A DNA stretch of 64,000 nt, taken from assembly GCA_033439265.1 (NCBI GenBank), contig JAVTVX010000024.1:17220501-17284500 (forward strand), written 5' to 3'. Positions within the stretch are counted from its first letter, which is position 1; every line of letters begins with the position of its first letter. Shown here piece by piece: positions 10,932-24,000 of this stretch. Below the pieces are notes generated by a model. That model was not told where the DNA came from, did no database searches, and was given only the letters and a program-made list of their open reading frames with translations. The translations under genes were made by a program, and so were the position numbers. This DNA is from Dillenia suffruticosa. Lineage: Eukaryota; Streptophyta; Magnoliopsida; Dilleniales; Dilleniaceae.

Positions 10932-13900
10932 CCGATACAATACTATGAAAAAACTTCACACTCAAGTACTACAAATAAATCTACCCTCCACATTAATTAT
11001 GAATTATCATATGCTAAAGTTTGTAAAGATTGAATCTGCATTAAACAAATCTTTATTTTAGAAAAAAATAATATCTATAGTCATGTTAATTTAAGATTTT
11101 CATTTGTTGCTTGCTCCTAAGTTAAAAATAATGGTCTCAATACTAATGTTTTTGGTAACGAAATTTGCTTTAAATTTGTTGATCCCATGAAGACTCATGA
11201 TATTTATACTTTTCAAGAAGCATCCATTTATTAATTAGTAAATCAAATTCAACAAAAATAAAATATTTTAATTATTTGACTAAAGAAATTCAATTTAAAG
11301 AATTGAAAAACAATTAAAGGAAACTAATTTGCAAAATAAGGTTAAAGCACTCCAAGAAAAATTTATTAATGAAATTTGTTTTGATTTTTCTAATGCATTC
11401 TTGTATTGTAAAAAGCATATTGTCACATTACCTTCAAAGAAGGATTTTAACGAAAATACTATTCTCAATAAAGCTCTTAAATGGATTCACTATCATTTCC
11501 CTAATAAAAGAGTTCCGCTTAAATGAATTCATAATGCTTAATTTGGACTTCATGAAAACTCCTAAAATACTTTAGTTTTCTTTCCTAGAAGCTTACTTTA
11601 TTTTTATAGGGTCAGTTTATAATTTGTGAAAATCTTAGGGGTTGATTTGCAAATTTTAAAAAGTATATAGGAAAATTCATAATTTCAAAAATTGACAAAT
11701 TGAATTGAAAAATGTCAAATTTTAACTTGATTCCTCCATATAATTAAAAAAAAAAAAAAAACACTTGATCTTATAATAATTAATTTCTCGATTTCTTTTT
11801 AGAGTAAGTATTTTTTTACCTCTTGTTTGTCGAATCATTCCCAACTATACATAATGTGAGTGTGTGCTTTAACTTTTAGAAAACCTTTAGTGTTTTAAGT
11901 TCGGTGTTTTAAGTTAATTGATTTGGATTATTTTGGGTTAAATATCCCTGTGGAGTTTGGACTAAAATTTTATAATGATTTGAATTATCACTTGTTATAG
12001 TCTTGATACTCAAAAATTGAATAAGAGTTTAGAAATTAAGTGTCAAATAGAAGAGAATGACATTGACTACTAAAACCTTGGTGTTAAGTATCATGATAAC
12101 TTTGTCTTTTGAATTGTTTGAAATCCTATTAGTATTGAATAACTTAATTCTTAGTTTAGGTTTGAGTGTTATAAATCTATATCTATCTTGAGGTTGATTC
12201 ATGAACATAGTTAATGAAATACTATGAGTTTATATTTGAATTCCTTGTTATTTTCAAATTTGATACTCGCTTTTCAGGAAAGTCTTGACACTTGAAAATA
12301 ATGGGAACTTTGTTATGCAAATAATTGAAGAACGGTTATGAATTAAATTTAATATCTGAACTTCTTATCCATTATCTTTGATGGGTTAGGAACATAGCAA
12401 AATAATTAAATATGAATGAAAAATAACATAATAAAACATGATTTTTAAAAACAAATTGCATAAATAATTAAAATGGAGGTATTATTAGCCTCAAATTTAA
12501 GATTAATCCGTTTCAATATAACTGCATTGAAAAGCTTACACATAAATTTTCTATTCTAAACCCTAACTTAAATTCCTATATGATCTCTGGATGGACAAAG
12601 TCTCTTCGGTGGAGAAAGATTTTTCATCTTAAGAGTTTTAAATGGGTCTGAAAACTTAAACATAGAGCTAAAGAGAGTGAGAGATTTTTCTTAACTAAAG
12701 AATTTAAATAAAAGCAAAACCCTAGATTTTGTACTTTTTAAAACCACAAAACTAGTTCTCATACTTTTTGAAATTATAAAACAGTTCTAACAATTTTGAA
12801 AATTACAAAACAACATAAATAATTTTGAAAATTATAAAACAGGATAGACATGTTTTGAAAATTACAGATTGACCTTACAATTTTCTAAAAATTATCCATT
12901 TATAAACTTCTCTCTCTACATTATTCTTCATTTTTAATTAACTTTACACAAAGATAATACCATATGAACAGATAATAAATACCAATTGAGTTTTTAGAAT
13001 AAAGAAGAGATTTAAAATATATTTATTTTATCTCTAAAATAATTATAATACAATATCCTAAATTCATTAGTTACATTAAAATTATTTTAATTTTAATTAA
13101 TTTTACTCAATAATTAAGACTATACTCAAAAATAAATACCATATTATTTACACAAATCAAAAATCTATTACTTTATTCTTAATTTGCATGTATTCCCATA
13201 TGATGCCCTCTGTGTAAAACTCGTAAGTGAGGACACGTAAAATATATCAATAGATATACTATCACCACCTTAATTATTCAATACCTTAAATCTCTTGTCC
13301 AAAAATAGAGAATATCTAAAATGTTCAATTTGTATTCCACTGGCCTATGAAATTTAATAAATTTTAAAACATTTGATATGATACAAAATCGTATCGGTGG
13401 ATCTAGTTTTCAGATAGTCGACTAGGATGACTCAAGTGAGCGATTTCCAACATAGTTAACATAGACTCTCTATTGTGTATACATGTCTTAACTAATCAAT
13501 ACTATATACACAATGTACAAGTTACTGGACTCATAAACGATTTCACTCATGATACTTCAAAGTATACGGCCTTAGCTTCGCAAGTTCATCCACTTATATC
13601 TAAGATTAAAAGCATATAAACTATTTACAGTTATAGAGTACTAATTTCCATTCTAATATATTTGAAAAATTATTCTAGGTCATATTTAGTGCTAGCTACC
13701 TATACTAGCCACTGTTGAGTCTTGACCGTATCCGAACCTAAACACTGTCTAATAATCAAGATAAATCATTTCCAAAAACTAGAAAGCTTGTAAGCCATAG
13801 CTTAAACGTTTATGAAGTGTCACAATTTCATTAATCAGTTATGAACTATTTACTTTAAGTTAACGTAACCATGACTTACACTTTGAGTATGCATCATCAG

Positions 13901-14624
13901 CTTGATCGTATACACAATTTATACACATTGGCAATTGTATCTTATACATGTTTAAATAATATGTAAAACTGTTCATTTATTTAAATAACTAAATACAAAC
14001 ATTATCTTAAAATAGAAATGCCAATACATAATCTTTTGGACGTATAAAATTTGGCGTGTAAAAGTATAAAACTTGTGGATAATTAGACTCTAATCCTAAC
14101 AATTAATATTCAAATTGTCTTGAGACTTGTTTGTTATTTTTATTTTGTTTATTTATTTCTTTTGCTTTAAAAATTGTGCTTGAGGTCTATGGATTGCTCC
14201 CTTTTCTTTTTAAGCATCTAATTAATATGTTTTGTGCAAATATTTTGAGAGTAATCTTGGTGTTTATTTACTTTCCTACATGGGAAATTTGGTGTTTTGA
14301 TTATGCCATATGAATGATTGCACCTTTTGACAAATAGTTTTGCCTCTAGGAAATTTTGTATTTCTTTGACTTTTATCACGAGTTTCCAAAAGTTTGGTTC
14401 TCATTTATGTTTCTACTTCTGGGACTATTTGAAAATTTTGTTCACTTAAAATAACTCTCAAATTACCAAGATTTTGTAATATGGAATTAAATCACAAATT
14501 AAACTGGAGTCTTGTTTGCTTGTATTTGAGAATTAAGAGTTCGGATTTCATGGTTTGATTATCGCTCAGCTTGGGGGCATACAAGCATAGCTAGCAATTT
14601 GACTCAACATTAGGGTTAACCTAG
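10932..14624. other. AT-rich intergenic stretch without a recognisable gene
   Basis: About 3.7 kb with many A/T homopolymers. Two overlapping short frames near 11329-11575 are not similar to anything I recognise. The block 13330-14100 is less AT-biased and could be a diverged repeat, but no LTR ends, protein domain or inverted repeat is visible. Confidence 0.5.
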
Positions 14625-15046
14625 TGTAACAACCATGAGATGAAAGGGAGGGAAACTAACGAATATTGCAAGATCAAAGGCCGTTATAGAATTAGTTGGA
14701 GTTCCAACTAATTAACTAGAAATGGTTAGACAGTTAGAGTAAGGTGAGAAAGTATAAAACTTGTAAAGAAATACAATGTAGACTATGGAAAAGAATGATC
14801 TCAGTCTCATTTCTCTCTCTCTCTCTCTATCTCACTATCTGTCTCTTTCTTGCTCTCTCTTTCCTTCTTTTTGATCTTCTCTCTCTCTTCTCATGTCTAT
14901 CAGCTTGCCACCCTCTCTGCACTTACTCTCTGCACCTTCTTCATTACACAACTCTTCTCACTTCCATCTCATAAGTTCCGCAGAACATCACTTTGAAAGC
15001 AACGGCTCTACAGTCTTGGCGTTAACTTGAAGTTGCATTCATAACA
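14625..15046 (+). repeat. 5' LTR of gypsy element B
   Basis: Starts TGTAAC and ends AACA, with a CT-rich region (14811-14900) in the middle. It is highly similar to 19715-20130. Confidence 0.9.
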
Positions 15047-15399
15047 AGTGATATCAGAGCAGCAATTCCTTGGCCTTCAAAGATTCAATGGCAGACAGCA
15101 CATGATACAAGACTATGGAAGATCAAATCAGGAAGCACGAACAAAAAGTGCAAGAACTAACAAATGGAATTCAAGAACACAAACTACAGTCTAACAAGAA
15201 GCTCGACAACATTGAAAGAAAGATAGAAAGTATGTATCAATTGGATAAGCAAAATCAAAAGAAAAAGGCTTTTATGACCATATAGATGCTAAATTTTGTT
15301 AACCTACAAAAGATGGAACCAAGAAAAAATAGAAGAAACAAAAGATGACCGAAACTCCAAAACTCTATACTGCCTACTCCAACAAAAGGCGGAATAAGA

Positions 15400-16530
15400 G
15401 TGGAATCTGGTTCTCAAACAATAAATAAAGACCCATCAAGCCGAGGGTATTTTCCTAACCCATCAAAGATTGAACTTCCAATATTTGTGGGAAAGAATCC
15501 CGGGGTATGGTTGAGAAAATGTCATAAGTTTTTCAGTGTTTACCAAATTCCTGCACATGCATGGAATGATACCATTGAAATGTACTTTGAAGGAAAGGCC
15601 GAGGTCTGGTTTCAAGATTTCAAGTTAGTGAGACAAGAACTTAGTTAGGCAAAGTTTTCAACACAACTTTGTCTACGATTTGAGGTAAAAGGATACCAAG
15701 ATGAAACTGAGGAATTTAATAAATTGCAACGGACCAGTTCCTTGTCTGAATACCAAGGGTGGTTTGAAGAATTATGGTCACTAATGTTGCAGAAGAATCC
15801 TAGACTGAGTGAGCCTTACTTCATCTCAAGTTTTATTAGCGGACTGAGAGAAGACATCAAGCCAATGTTAAGAATCATGAAGCCTCAAACTCTTCTACAA
15901 GCCTTTGAAATTGCCAATTTACACGAACAGTCACTAGAGCTGGCTAAAAAGAACAGAGCAGGGATATATAAATTAGAAATTACAGGAGAAGTTCAACAAG
16001 GGAATAAAGGTCAACAGTCATCACATGCCTCATCTTTGCTGAAAACTAACTCCAACAGAGCTGGAAAAGAATAGCTTATCCAAGGAAACCACTGCCCTAA
16101 ATTGTCTTCGTAGGAAGTACAATTCAAGAGACAACACAAGTTATGTTTTAAATGTATGGAGAAATTCATTCCAGGTCACAGATGCAATTTCAAACATCTT
16201 AATGTTATTTTAACAGCAGAAGATAATGAAGAAATTGAAGCTAAGGACAAAGTAATGGAAAAAGAAAGTCTATTACAAAATAAACTAGAGGAGGGAGTTC
16301 ATGTTTCCCTTTGTACACTGTCCAATTCCATTCATAGACAGACTATAGCTTTGCAAGGAGTTCTAGGTGGGATGGACATGAATATACTGGTGGATACAGG
16401 TGGTTCTAATAGTTTCCTGCACAAAAGAGTAGCTGACCAACTGAGGATGAAGACAAAACCTACTAACACATTGCAGGCAGAAATTGCAGATGGGAGTAAG
16501 ATTCTAGCTCTACAATGGTCAGCAATGTAA
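15400..16530 (+). pseudogene. Gag and aspartic protease of gypsy element B
   Basis: Gag is read from about 15400 (PNPSKIELPIFVGKNPG, FEGKAEVWFQDF) to 16074, with stops near 15646 and 16072. A zinc-knuckle-like CMEKFIPGHRC at about 16155-16190 is preceded by a stop where the first Cys-x2 part should be. The protease motif NILVDTGGSNSF lies at about 16381-16416 with the catalytic DTG intact. The frame ends at 16528. Confidence 0.8.
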
Positions 16531-16995
16531 GATAGGTTATTCAGTAGTACACTTTTACATTTGATTTAAGAGTCATTCCACTAGGTAGATAGGATATGAT
16601 ACTTGGTGTGGATTGGATGTACTATATTCCAATCACATTTGATTTTAAAAGATTACAAATGAGGTTTTTCAATAATGAAACTGAGGTGGCCCTAAAAGGA
16701 AGAGTAGATCAACCTTTACTTAAATTGATATGAGGTAAAGATATAAGGACATTCAAAGAACAACAATTGCAAAGCTACATATGACCTTGGTTATTCAAAA
16801 TGAGCAACAAGGGAGTCGCATTCCAGAAGCCATATCTACAGTATTAACTGAGTTTGAAGAAGTCTTTCCAATACTTACCCTTCTTCCACCCAAAAGGCAA
16901 CATGATCATTCAATTCCTCTTAAATTAAATTCTCAACCATTTAAGCTGAAGTCTTACAGATATCCCGATTTGCAGAAATCATAGATTGAGAACAA

Positions 16996-18052
16996 GTGCA
17001 AGAAATGCTCAGCAGAGGCATTATCAGACTCAGTACCAGTCCATTTGCTTTCTCAGTCCTGTTGGTCAAAAAGAAAGATGATACATTGCGCTTTTGCGTG
17101 GACAACAGGCAACTGAACCAATTGATAATTAAGGACAGGTACCCTCTACCTAATATTGATGAACTATTGGATAAGCTCTATGGGTCTAGAGTCTTTTCTA
17201 AGATAGATTTAAGGGCTGGATATCACCAAATCAAAGTTAAAATTTCTGATGTGGAGAAAATAGCATTTCAAACCCATCATGGCCATTTTGAGCTCCTAGA
17301 CATGCCTTTTGGACTCACCAATGCTCCTGCTACCTTCCAAATCTTGATGAATCACATCTTTCGACCTTATTTGAGGAAGTTTGTTCTAATTTTCTTTAAA
17401 GACATTCTCATCTATAGTTCAGATACAGACACCCAAGCTCAAGACCTCAAAACTGTTCTAACCACACTTTGGAAACATCAACTTTTTGCCAAACTCTCAA
17501 AATGTACCTTTGCTCAAAACCAAGTGGAGTACTTAGGACATGTAGTCACTGCAAATGGTGTAAAGATGGACCTACAGAAAAGTGGAGAGCATATCCTCAT
17601 GGCCAACTCCAGCTTCTGTCAAATCTCAGAGAGGTTTTCTAGGATTAACTGGGTATTACAGGAGGTTTGTAAAGAATTATAACACTATAGCAAGACCCTT
17701 AAACGATCTCTTGAAGAAAGACAGTTTCCAGTGGACTAAAAGTGCTGAAAATGCCTTCAATCAACTCAAATTGGCAATGATCACAGCTTCAATGATGAGG
17801 TTACCAGACTTTAGTAAACTTTTCATTGTGGAGACTGATGCTTCCTTTATTGGCCTAGGTGATGTGTTGATGCAAGAGGGTCAATCTATAGCCTATCTAA
17901 GCAAGAAATTGGGGCCAAGAAGAAAAGGGCTATTTATCTACAAGGAGTTGCTTGCAGTGGTAATGGCAGTCACAAAGTGGAGACACTATCTATTGGGATA
18001 TCATTTCATTATTAAGATTGACCGTCAAAGTCTTAAATATATGTTAGAATAG
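16996..18052 (+). pseudogene. Reverse transcriptase and RNase H of gypsy element B, catalytic motif mutated
   Basis: The RT reads RYPLPNIDELLDKLYGS, VFSKIDLRAGYHQIKV, MPFGLTNAPATFQ. The usual FFDD catalytic motif is FFKD here (Lys codon at 17398-17400), so one metal-binding Asp is lost. A frame change near 17580 leads into the RNase H part (VETDASFIGLGDVL, KELLAVVMAVTKWRHYL), which stops at 18052. Confidence 0.85.
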
Positions 18053-18232
18053 AAGATCACCACTTCTCTGGAATACAAATGGATGGCAAAGTTACTTGGA
18101 TTGGACAATGAAATTTAGTATAAGAAAGCGATTGAGAACAGGATTGCTGATGCTCTATCAAGAAGGGAACTCCAGGAGGAAGAGTCTTCTGATCACATTC
18201 TTCTAGCCGTATCATCAGTTCAACCTAGTTGG

Positions 18233-19660
18233 ATGCAGGAGGTGCTCCAAAGTTATGAACAGGATGAGTATTGTCAAAACCTTATAGCACAGCTAACTCT
18301 TCTGCCTGACTGCAACTCTGAATTCCAATGCCATGGAGGGATTCTCAAGTACAAAAAGAAGATAAGGGTTGGGAATGGAGCTCAGCTTAGAGAGAAGATA
18401 ATAAGACACATGCATAATTCTGCCATAGGTGGACACTCAGGACAATTAGGGACATTACAGAGGGTTAAAATAGTTTCTACTGGCCATTGATGAAAAAGAC
18501 CATTAACAAAATGGTGCAGGAATGTGATATATGTCAAAGGAGTAAGCATAAGAATGCTCCTTACCTAGGTCTGCTGCAGCCTCTATCCATTCCAACTCAA
18601 ACTTGGACACAAATAACTATGGATTTTATTAAAGGGTTGCCTGATTCTCACGGCCATAATACTATCTTAGTGGTTGCAGACAGACTCACTAAGTTTGAAC
18701 ATTTCATGGCACTGCAACATCCTTTTTCTGCTATCAAAGTGGCTCAATTGTTCTTAGACAATGTCTTCAAGTTGTATGGCCTTCCTGACTCCATCATATC
18801 AGACAGAGACAAGGTCTTTACTAGCCTCTTCTGGTAGGAGTTATTCAGACTCATGGGGACTCAGCTAAAGATGAGCAGCTCATATCATCCACAGACATAT
18901 GGGCAAAGTGAGAGAGTAAATCAGTGTTTGGAATGCTATTTGAGGTGTATGACATCTAACAAACTTGCAAACTGGATACACTGGTTGAGTTTAGTAGAGT
19001 GGTGGTACAATACACTATCATAGTAGCATACAGATGACTCCATTTGAGGCGAGGCTCTATATGGATACAGACCTAGACACATTCCTATAGGACCCTATGA
19101 TGATACGGTTACCCCAGCTATTGCAGGAGACTTTATCAGAAGAAGCAGGCTGGATATGATTCAAATCATGCGAAATCACTTATATCGAGCTTTGAATAGA
19201 ATGAAAATGTATACTGATCAGAAGAGAATAGAATGTGAGTTCCACGTTGGGGACATGGTCTATCTGAATCTGCAGCCATACAAACAGTAGTCAGTGGAAT
19301 TAAGGAGGCAACTTAAGTTGTCTTCTAAATTTTATGGACCTTTTCGCATTCAAGCAAAAATTGAAGAAGTGGCTTACAAATTGCAGTTGCCACCTGGTTC
19401 TAGAATCCACCCAATTTTTCATGTGTTTCTGTTAAAGAAGAAATTGGGTTCAGATCAGTCGCCCATGCCTATACTGCAGTCGCCCATGCCTATACTGCCC
19501 CTGGTTGGTACAGATAAACAAGCCCTTGTGGAACCAGAAGAAGTATTTAAGAGGCGTGTGATATGGAGGAACAACCAGTCAGTAACACAGGTTTTAATCA
19601 AATGGATAAAACATTAGCTATGAGGAGGCTACATGGGAAGACTTAGACTTCATCCGTGCC
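18233..19660 (+). pseudogene. Integrase and C-terminal chromodomain-like part of gypsy element B
   Basis: The zinc-binding part includes CDICQRSKHKNAPYLG. Catalytic-core positions are visible as MDFIKGLP, SDRDKVF and, after a stop at 18835, GQSERVNQ, so the DDE residues survive in separate fragments. The C-terminal segment (SRIHPIFHVFLLKKKLG, then TQVLIKW) resembles the chromodomain end of chromoviruses. A short in-frame duplication gives SPMPILQSPMPIL near 19460. Confidence 0.8.
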
Positions 19661-19714
19661 CAATTTCCAATACTTAATCCTTGAGGACAAGAATGGATTG
19701 AAGGGGAGGAATGT

Positions 19715-20130
19715 TGTAACAACCATGAGATGAAAGGAAGGGAAACTAGATATTGCAAGATCAAAGGCTGTTATAGAATTAGTTGGAGTTCCAACTAATT
19801 AATTAGCAACGGTTAGACAGTTAGAGTAAGGTGAGGAAGTATAAAACTTGAAAAGAAATACAATACAAACTATGGAGAAAAATGATCTCCGTCTCATTTC
19901 TCTCTCTCTCTATCTCCCTAGCTGTCTCTTTCTTGCTCTCTCTTTCCTTCTTTCTGATCTTCTCTCTCTCTTCTCACCTCTCTCAGCTTGCCACCCTCTC
20001 TGCACTTACTCTCTGCACCTTCTTCATTGCAGCCACTCTCCTCACTTCCATCTCATAAGTTTTGCAAAACTTCACTTTGAATGCAATGGCACTGCAGTCT
20101 TGGCGCTAACTTGAAGTTGCATTCATAACA
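19715..20130 (+). repeat. 3' LTR of gypsy element B
   Basis: Same ends and CT-rich centre as the 5' copy; differences are scattered substitutions and a shorter CT run. Confidence 0.9.
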
Positions 20131-20914
20131 CCTGGCTTGGAATTATATTCAAGCTGCTTGCCCTTTCATACTCTGGCCATCTGTTATTGATTCAATCCTT
20201 AGAATATATTGATATTTGATGTGTACTAAAGATGGCTATTTCATGCTGATTAAGTTCTTTTTTGACTTGTCTTTTTTTTTTTTCCTTTCTCCCGGTTCAC
20301 CAAAAATGAAAACATAATTGAAAGTCTTAGAGAGAGAGAGAGAGAGAGAGAGCAACAGATTTGAACTATACAAAACTTGAGTCGGTTAGTTTCCAAACCT
20401 AAAAAATAAAGCATGGCTTATTTATTTATTTATTTATTTATTTTGGTGTCAACATTGGATGAAATGCTACTTTTTGCTTCATTTACTTCTGTAAATTCGA
20501 AATCAGAACTTTGGAGAAAATGTACTACTAAACCGGTTCAGAAATAGCGATGCATATCCCATAAAATGTGTGGGCAATTGAAGAGCAAGAAGTCAGAATT
20601 TTTAGGTTAAAAACTAGAAATTTCACAAAAATTGGGAGCCTCAGGTTTTACAACATACACAACTAAGCCAAGTAGAACAATTTGGCAACTAAAGAAAACA
20701 GACATAGGCAGCTCACTGAATTAAAACAAATTGCCACCCCTTTCTGCAATTTACCACAACCCCCCCCCCCTACATTATAGATGGGATTTTAAACTCCTCA
20801 CTTCCTTGGGGAAGAAATGGTGAAAAACTTAAATGATGGGGAAGGATAGGAACATATCCTTGAAAAATCAAAACTATACAGATAGAAGAAAACACAAGGG
20901 CCTGTATTTAGTAT
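20131..20914 (-). other. 3' UTR and downstream flank of the MAP3K-epsilon gene
   Basis: No coding frame. It contains a GA microsatellite (20331-20352), a TTTA tandem run (20417-20444) and a C10 run (20761-20770). The 3' UTR probably occupies the right part of this block. Confidence 0.45.
20417..20444 (-). terminator. Candidate polyadenylation signal cluster
   Basis: On the minus strand the TTTA repeat reads as overlapping AATAAA hexamers about 470 bases past the kinase stop codon. Position and motif fit a poly(A) signal, but it is also an ordinary microsatellite. Confidence 0.3.
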
Positions 20915-21091
20915 TTACAAAACTGTGTTGATATGCAAAGCTTTAAGGAGCGAAGTAGCCATCTGTTTCACCAACACTTGACCACCAGATCGCTGCCCAT
21001 CTCTCCGTTCCTCAATTAGATTCTGAAGTTTCTGAGGAAGATCATTCTCCACAATCAACTGCTTTGGTCGTGGATGATGCTCATAAACAGC
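20915..21091 (-). CDS. MAP3KE1: MAP3K-epsilon window exon 23 (last)
   Basis: Codes [20 protein letters not shown] to [11 protein letters not shown], then TAA at 20917-20915. The ending LHINT(V/I)L is typical of the family. Confidence 0.96.
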   Translation of the reverse strand, partial: AVYEHHPRPKQLIVENDLPQKLQNLIEERRDGQRSGGQVLVKQMATSLLKALHINTVL

Positions 21092-24000
21092 CTAAAACCC
21101 AAATGAGGGTTGGTAAGCAATCAAGACATTTGTGTCTAAAATTCACTGGCATACTAAAAATAAATCAGTAGTCAGGATATTCTAAAGCTTTTCCTTCAAG
21201 ATCAGACTATAGAAACTACTAAAAAAAGAAATTGTTAATGGTTAGCAAATCAAACCACTAATCAGGCACGAGCTTGAACCCTCATGAATTCAATAGAAAA
21301 TAATACAACAAAATAGACATGAACATACTAAATTATTTCTTGTATACTGAAGAAAATATAAAATATCAACTTATTTAATATCTCAAAACAATAACAATAA
21401 CAACAATAATAGTTCTAATCCAATTACACTGTTGAACATAAGCTTTTTATTATAAATCCTTGTATGTTATTGATTTCCTTCAATCAAAATTTGTCTCATA
21501 TGACCTAAAGGAACTTCTGTCCATTAGGCGATTTTCCAAATAAAAAGTCTGGCTGAACCAACTTGATTGGTTTTCTACAAGTCCAAAACGTTTCCTCAGT
21601 GAAAATCAAAGAAACCAGTAAAATTGATTATCTCAATTTACTGGTCAAATGAGTGTGGTGTTGGATATGTTTGCAACGGAAGTTTTGAACCATAAAGAAG
21701 CATAAAAATGCAGAAAAGTACACCAGATCACAGGAAGGTGGTCGTCATTTTATTTTTCCAGATCCCAATACAACAAAATAGAACAATTTTAAAATTTAAA
21801 AAAAATGAAGAAAAAGTTACTGAGACTAAGCTCTGATTCACAAAATCTGATGCGCCATCCTGACAACTCACAACAAGAGAGAAGACAGAGAGATGAGATC
21901 TATTATAAGCTTCAACATCGGCAGCTAATTTTGAAGAGAGAGTTAATCTGCACCATTACTCTATATTGGGAAGAGATAGAGAGAGATGCAGAGAGAGAAA
22001 AGAAAGATAGTAAAGGAGATCTCAGTGAAGGGAGGCAGTTGATCATAAGCCCGAATAGGAACGAGAGAGGGAGACAGAGCTGAGATGAGAGAAAAGATAG
22101 CAAACCTAAATTAGCTTTATTTCTAAAAGGCATGAAATGAGTAACTGAGATTCCCTTTACTTAAAAGGAAAAAAAAATTACAAAAATACAAAAAGCTGCC
22201 AATTGGGTTTTCAGTTAATTTTTCACTTAAAAAACTGGGATCCAAACTGGCAAGGATTTTTTTTGGGGGGGGGGCATGGAAAAACCACAATCCAATCGTT
22301 TCATTTAGATAACTGTCAAAATTGGCTGGTTTGATTGGTTCTTTTCTTTTAGTATTTTTTTAATTAAGCTACAACATGATTTCCAAAACACTAAGAAACC
22401 ATCTTTTAAACGATAACATGAGACAACCCATCTTCATGTCCTCAGTTGCACATTGAGTAATCTTTAAATGTAAAATAGATTTAAAAAATGCTTAAAATAT
22501 CTGACAAAATGCCTAAAGATAAAACTGAGACTCTTCAAACATGTGACGGACAATGCCACATAATATATTCAATTTTTTTTTTTTAATCTCAAAAGACACT
22601 TCTAGAACACCCCTTGAATATCTTGAGAACACTTCTTAAACAATCTAGAGATACTCTAGATTAGAATTTCAGGGTGGATCTGTGAAGTAACAAACATGGA
22701 AAAATTAGAACCGAGTATATTAGATTAACGTAACAGAAAACAGATTAAGATGGTTTGGGCATGTTTATAAGAGACTGCTCAATGTACCCGCAAGAAAAAG
22801 ATGAAAGAGAGAGATGGTAAAACATGATACCTTAACTTCAACATAGCTATCGCATCACTTTCAATCAAGCCAGAAAAACGGACTCAATTACCTTTACCCA
22901 ACTAAGTTGGGATTAATGCATAGTAGAGTTGTACTGAGCATCAATCTATACCCTCTTCTTCTTTGTTGTTTTTCAACCTTCAAAACGAAACACAAACCCT
23001 TCAATCCATTGCTCAAACATCAAAAACCCTAACTCAACCACCAAACCTTCCGCACTCCAAATTTCAATAGTGGGAATCACAATTCTTAGTATAGAAATAG
23101 GAGTGAGAAAATGACAATTACTCTCTCCCTCTCTCTACCGTACAAAATTAATGTTTTTTCATCTCTCTCTAAAAACTTCTCTTCTTCCTCCATAAAATTT
23201 TCACTTTGTAAAAATTATTGCTTTCTATCTTTTTCCTCTCTACACAAATACAATCTCTCTAAAAGTTTAGTATCTTCATAAATTTTTCAATTTGTTTTTT
23301 AAGATTCTCTACAAAAATCAATTTCATCCCTCTCTGCCTATAGAAAAATAACAATAAACAACAATGATTTGAACATTAATCCCAACAATTGGGATCGGCC
23401 ATTTGAGAAATAAATATGAAAAGGAATAAAAAAAAAACAAAAGGAATGTTGATTTAATTTGTATGGATTCTCCTACGTCATTCATTCGTATCCAAAACTG
23501 TCTCCTCATCTGGACCCTTAGCTATCATGTCTTCACGGATAATTTGCATCCAAGTTTTCAATGATCCGCCTCTACGTTTTATTAAATCTTTTATATTTAA
23601 GTTCTCGACTCTTCTAACCGGTGAATCTTAGGTTTTCTTTACACATGTCCAAACCACCTCAGACGACACTCTAGTATCTTATCCACAATTAAACAACTTA
23701 ATACAAATCTTTTCATTTTTAATTCTCTTTTAGTTTTACCACACATCCATCTAAATATTCTTATTTCTATTATAATCATTTTTTGCTCTTATTGATACTT
23801 AATATCCCAACACTCAGTGTCATACAATAGTGCATCATACAATAGTGCAGATCTTACCATGATTCTATTAAACTTTCCCTTCAAATACAGTGACATCGTG
23901 CGATCGCAAAAAACTCTGGATATCTTTTTCCATTTCATCCAACCCTTTTGAATCCTATGATTCACATGCTCATCTATATTGCCATCATTTTGAATGATGA

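Larger units (their letters stand above)
14625..20130 (+). mobile_element. Ty3/gypsy chromovirus-type LTR retrotransposon (element B), decayed
   Basis: LTRs of 422 and 416 bp both run from TGTAACAACCATGAG to cattcataaca. Five-base flanks cctag and cctgg are a target duplication with one change. The 5' LTR is followed by tgatatcagagc, a degenerate initiator-Met primer-binding site, and the 3' LTR is preceded by a purine tract (aaggggagga). Interior order is gag, protease, RT, RNase H, integrase, chromodomain-like end, which is the Ty3/gypsy order. Stops interrupt all domains. Confidence 0.92.
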
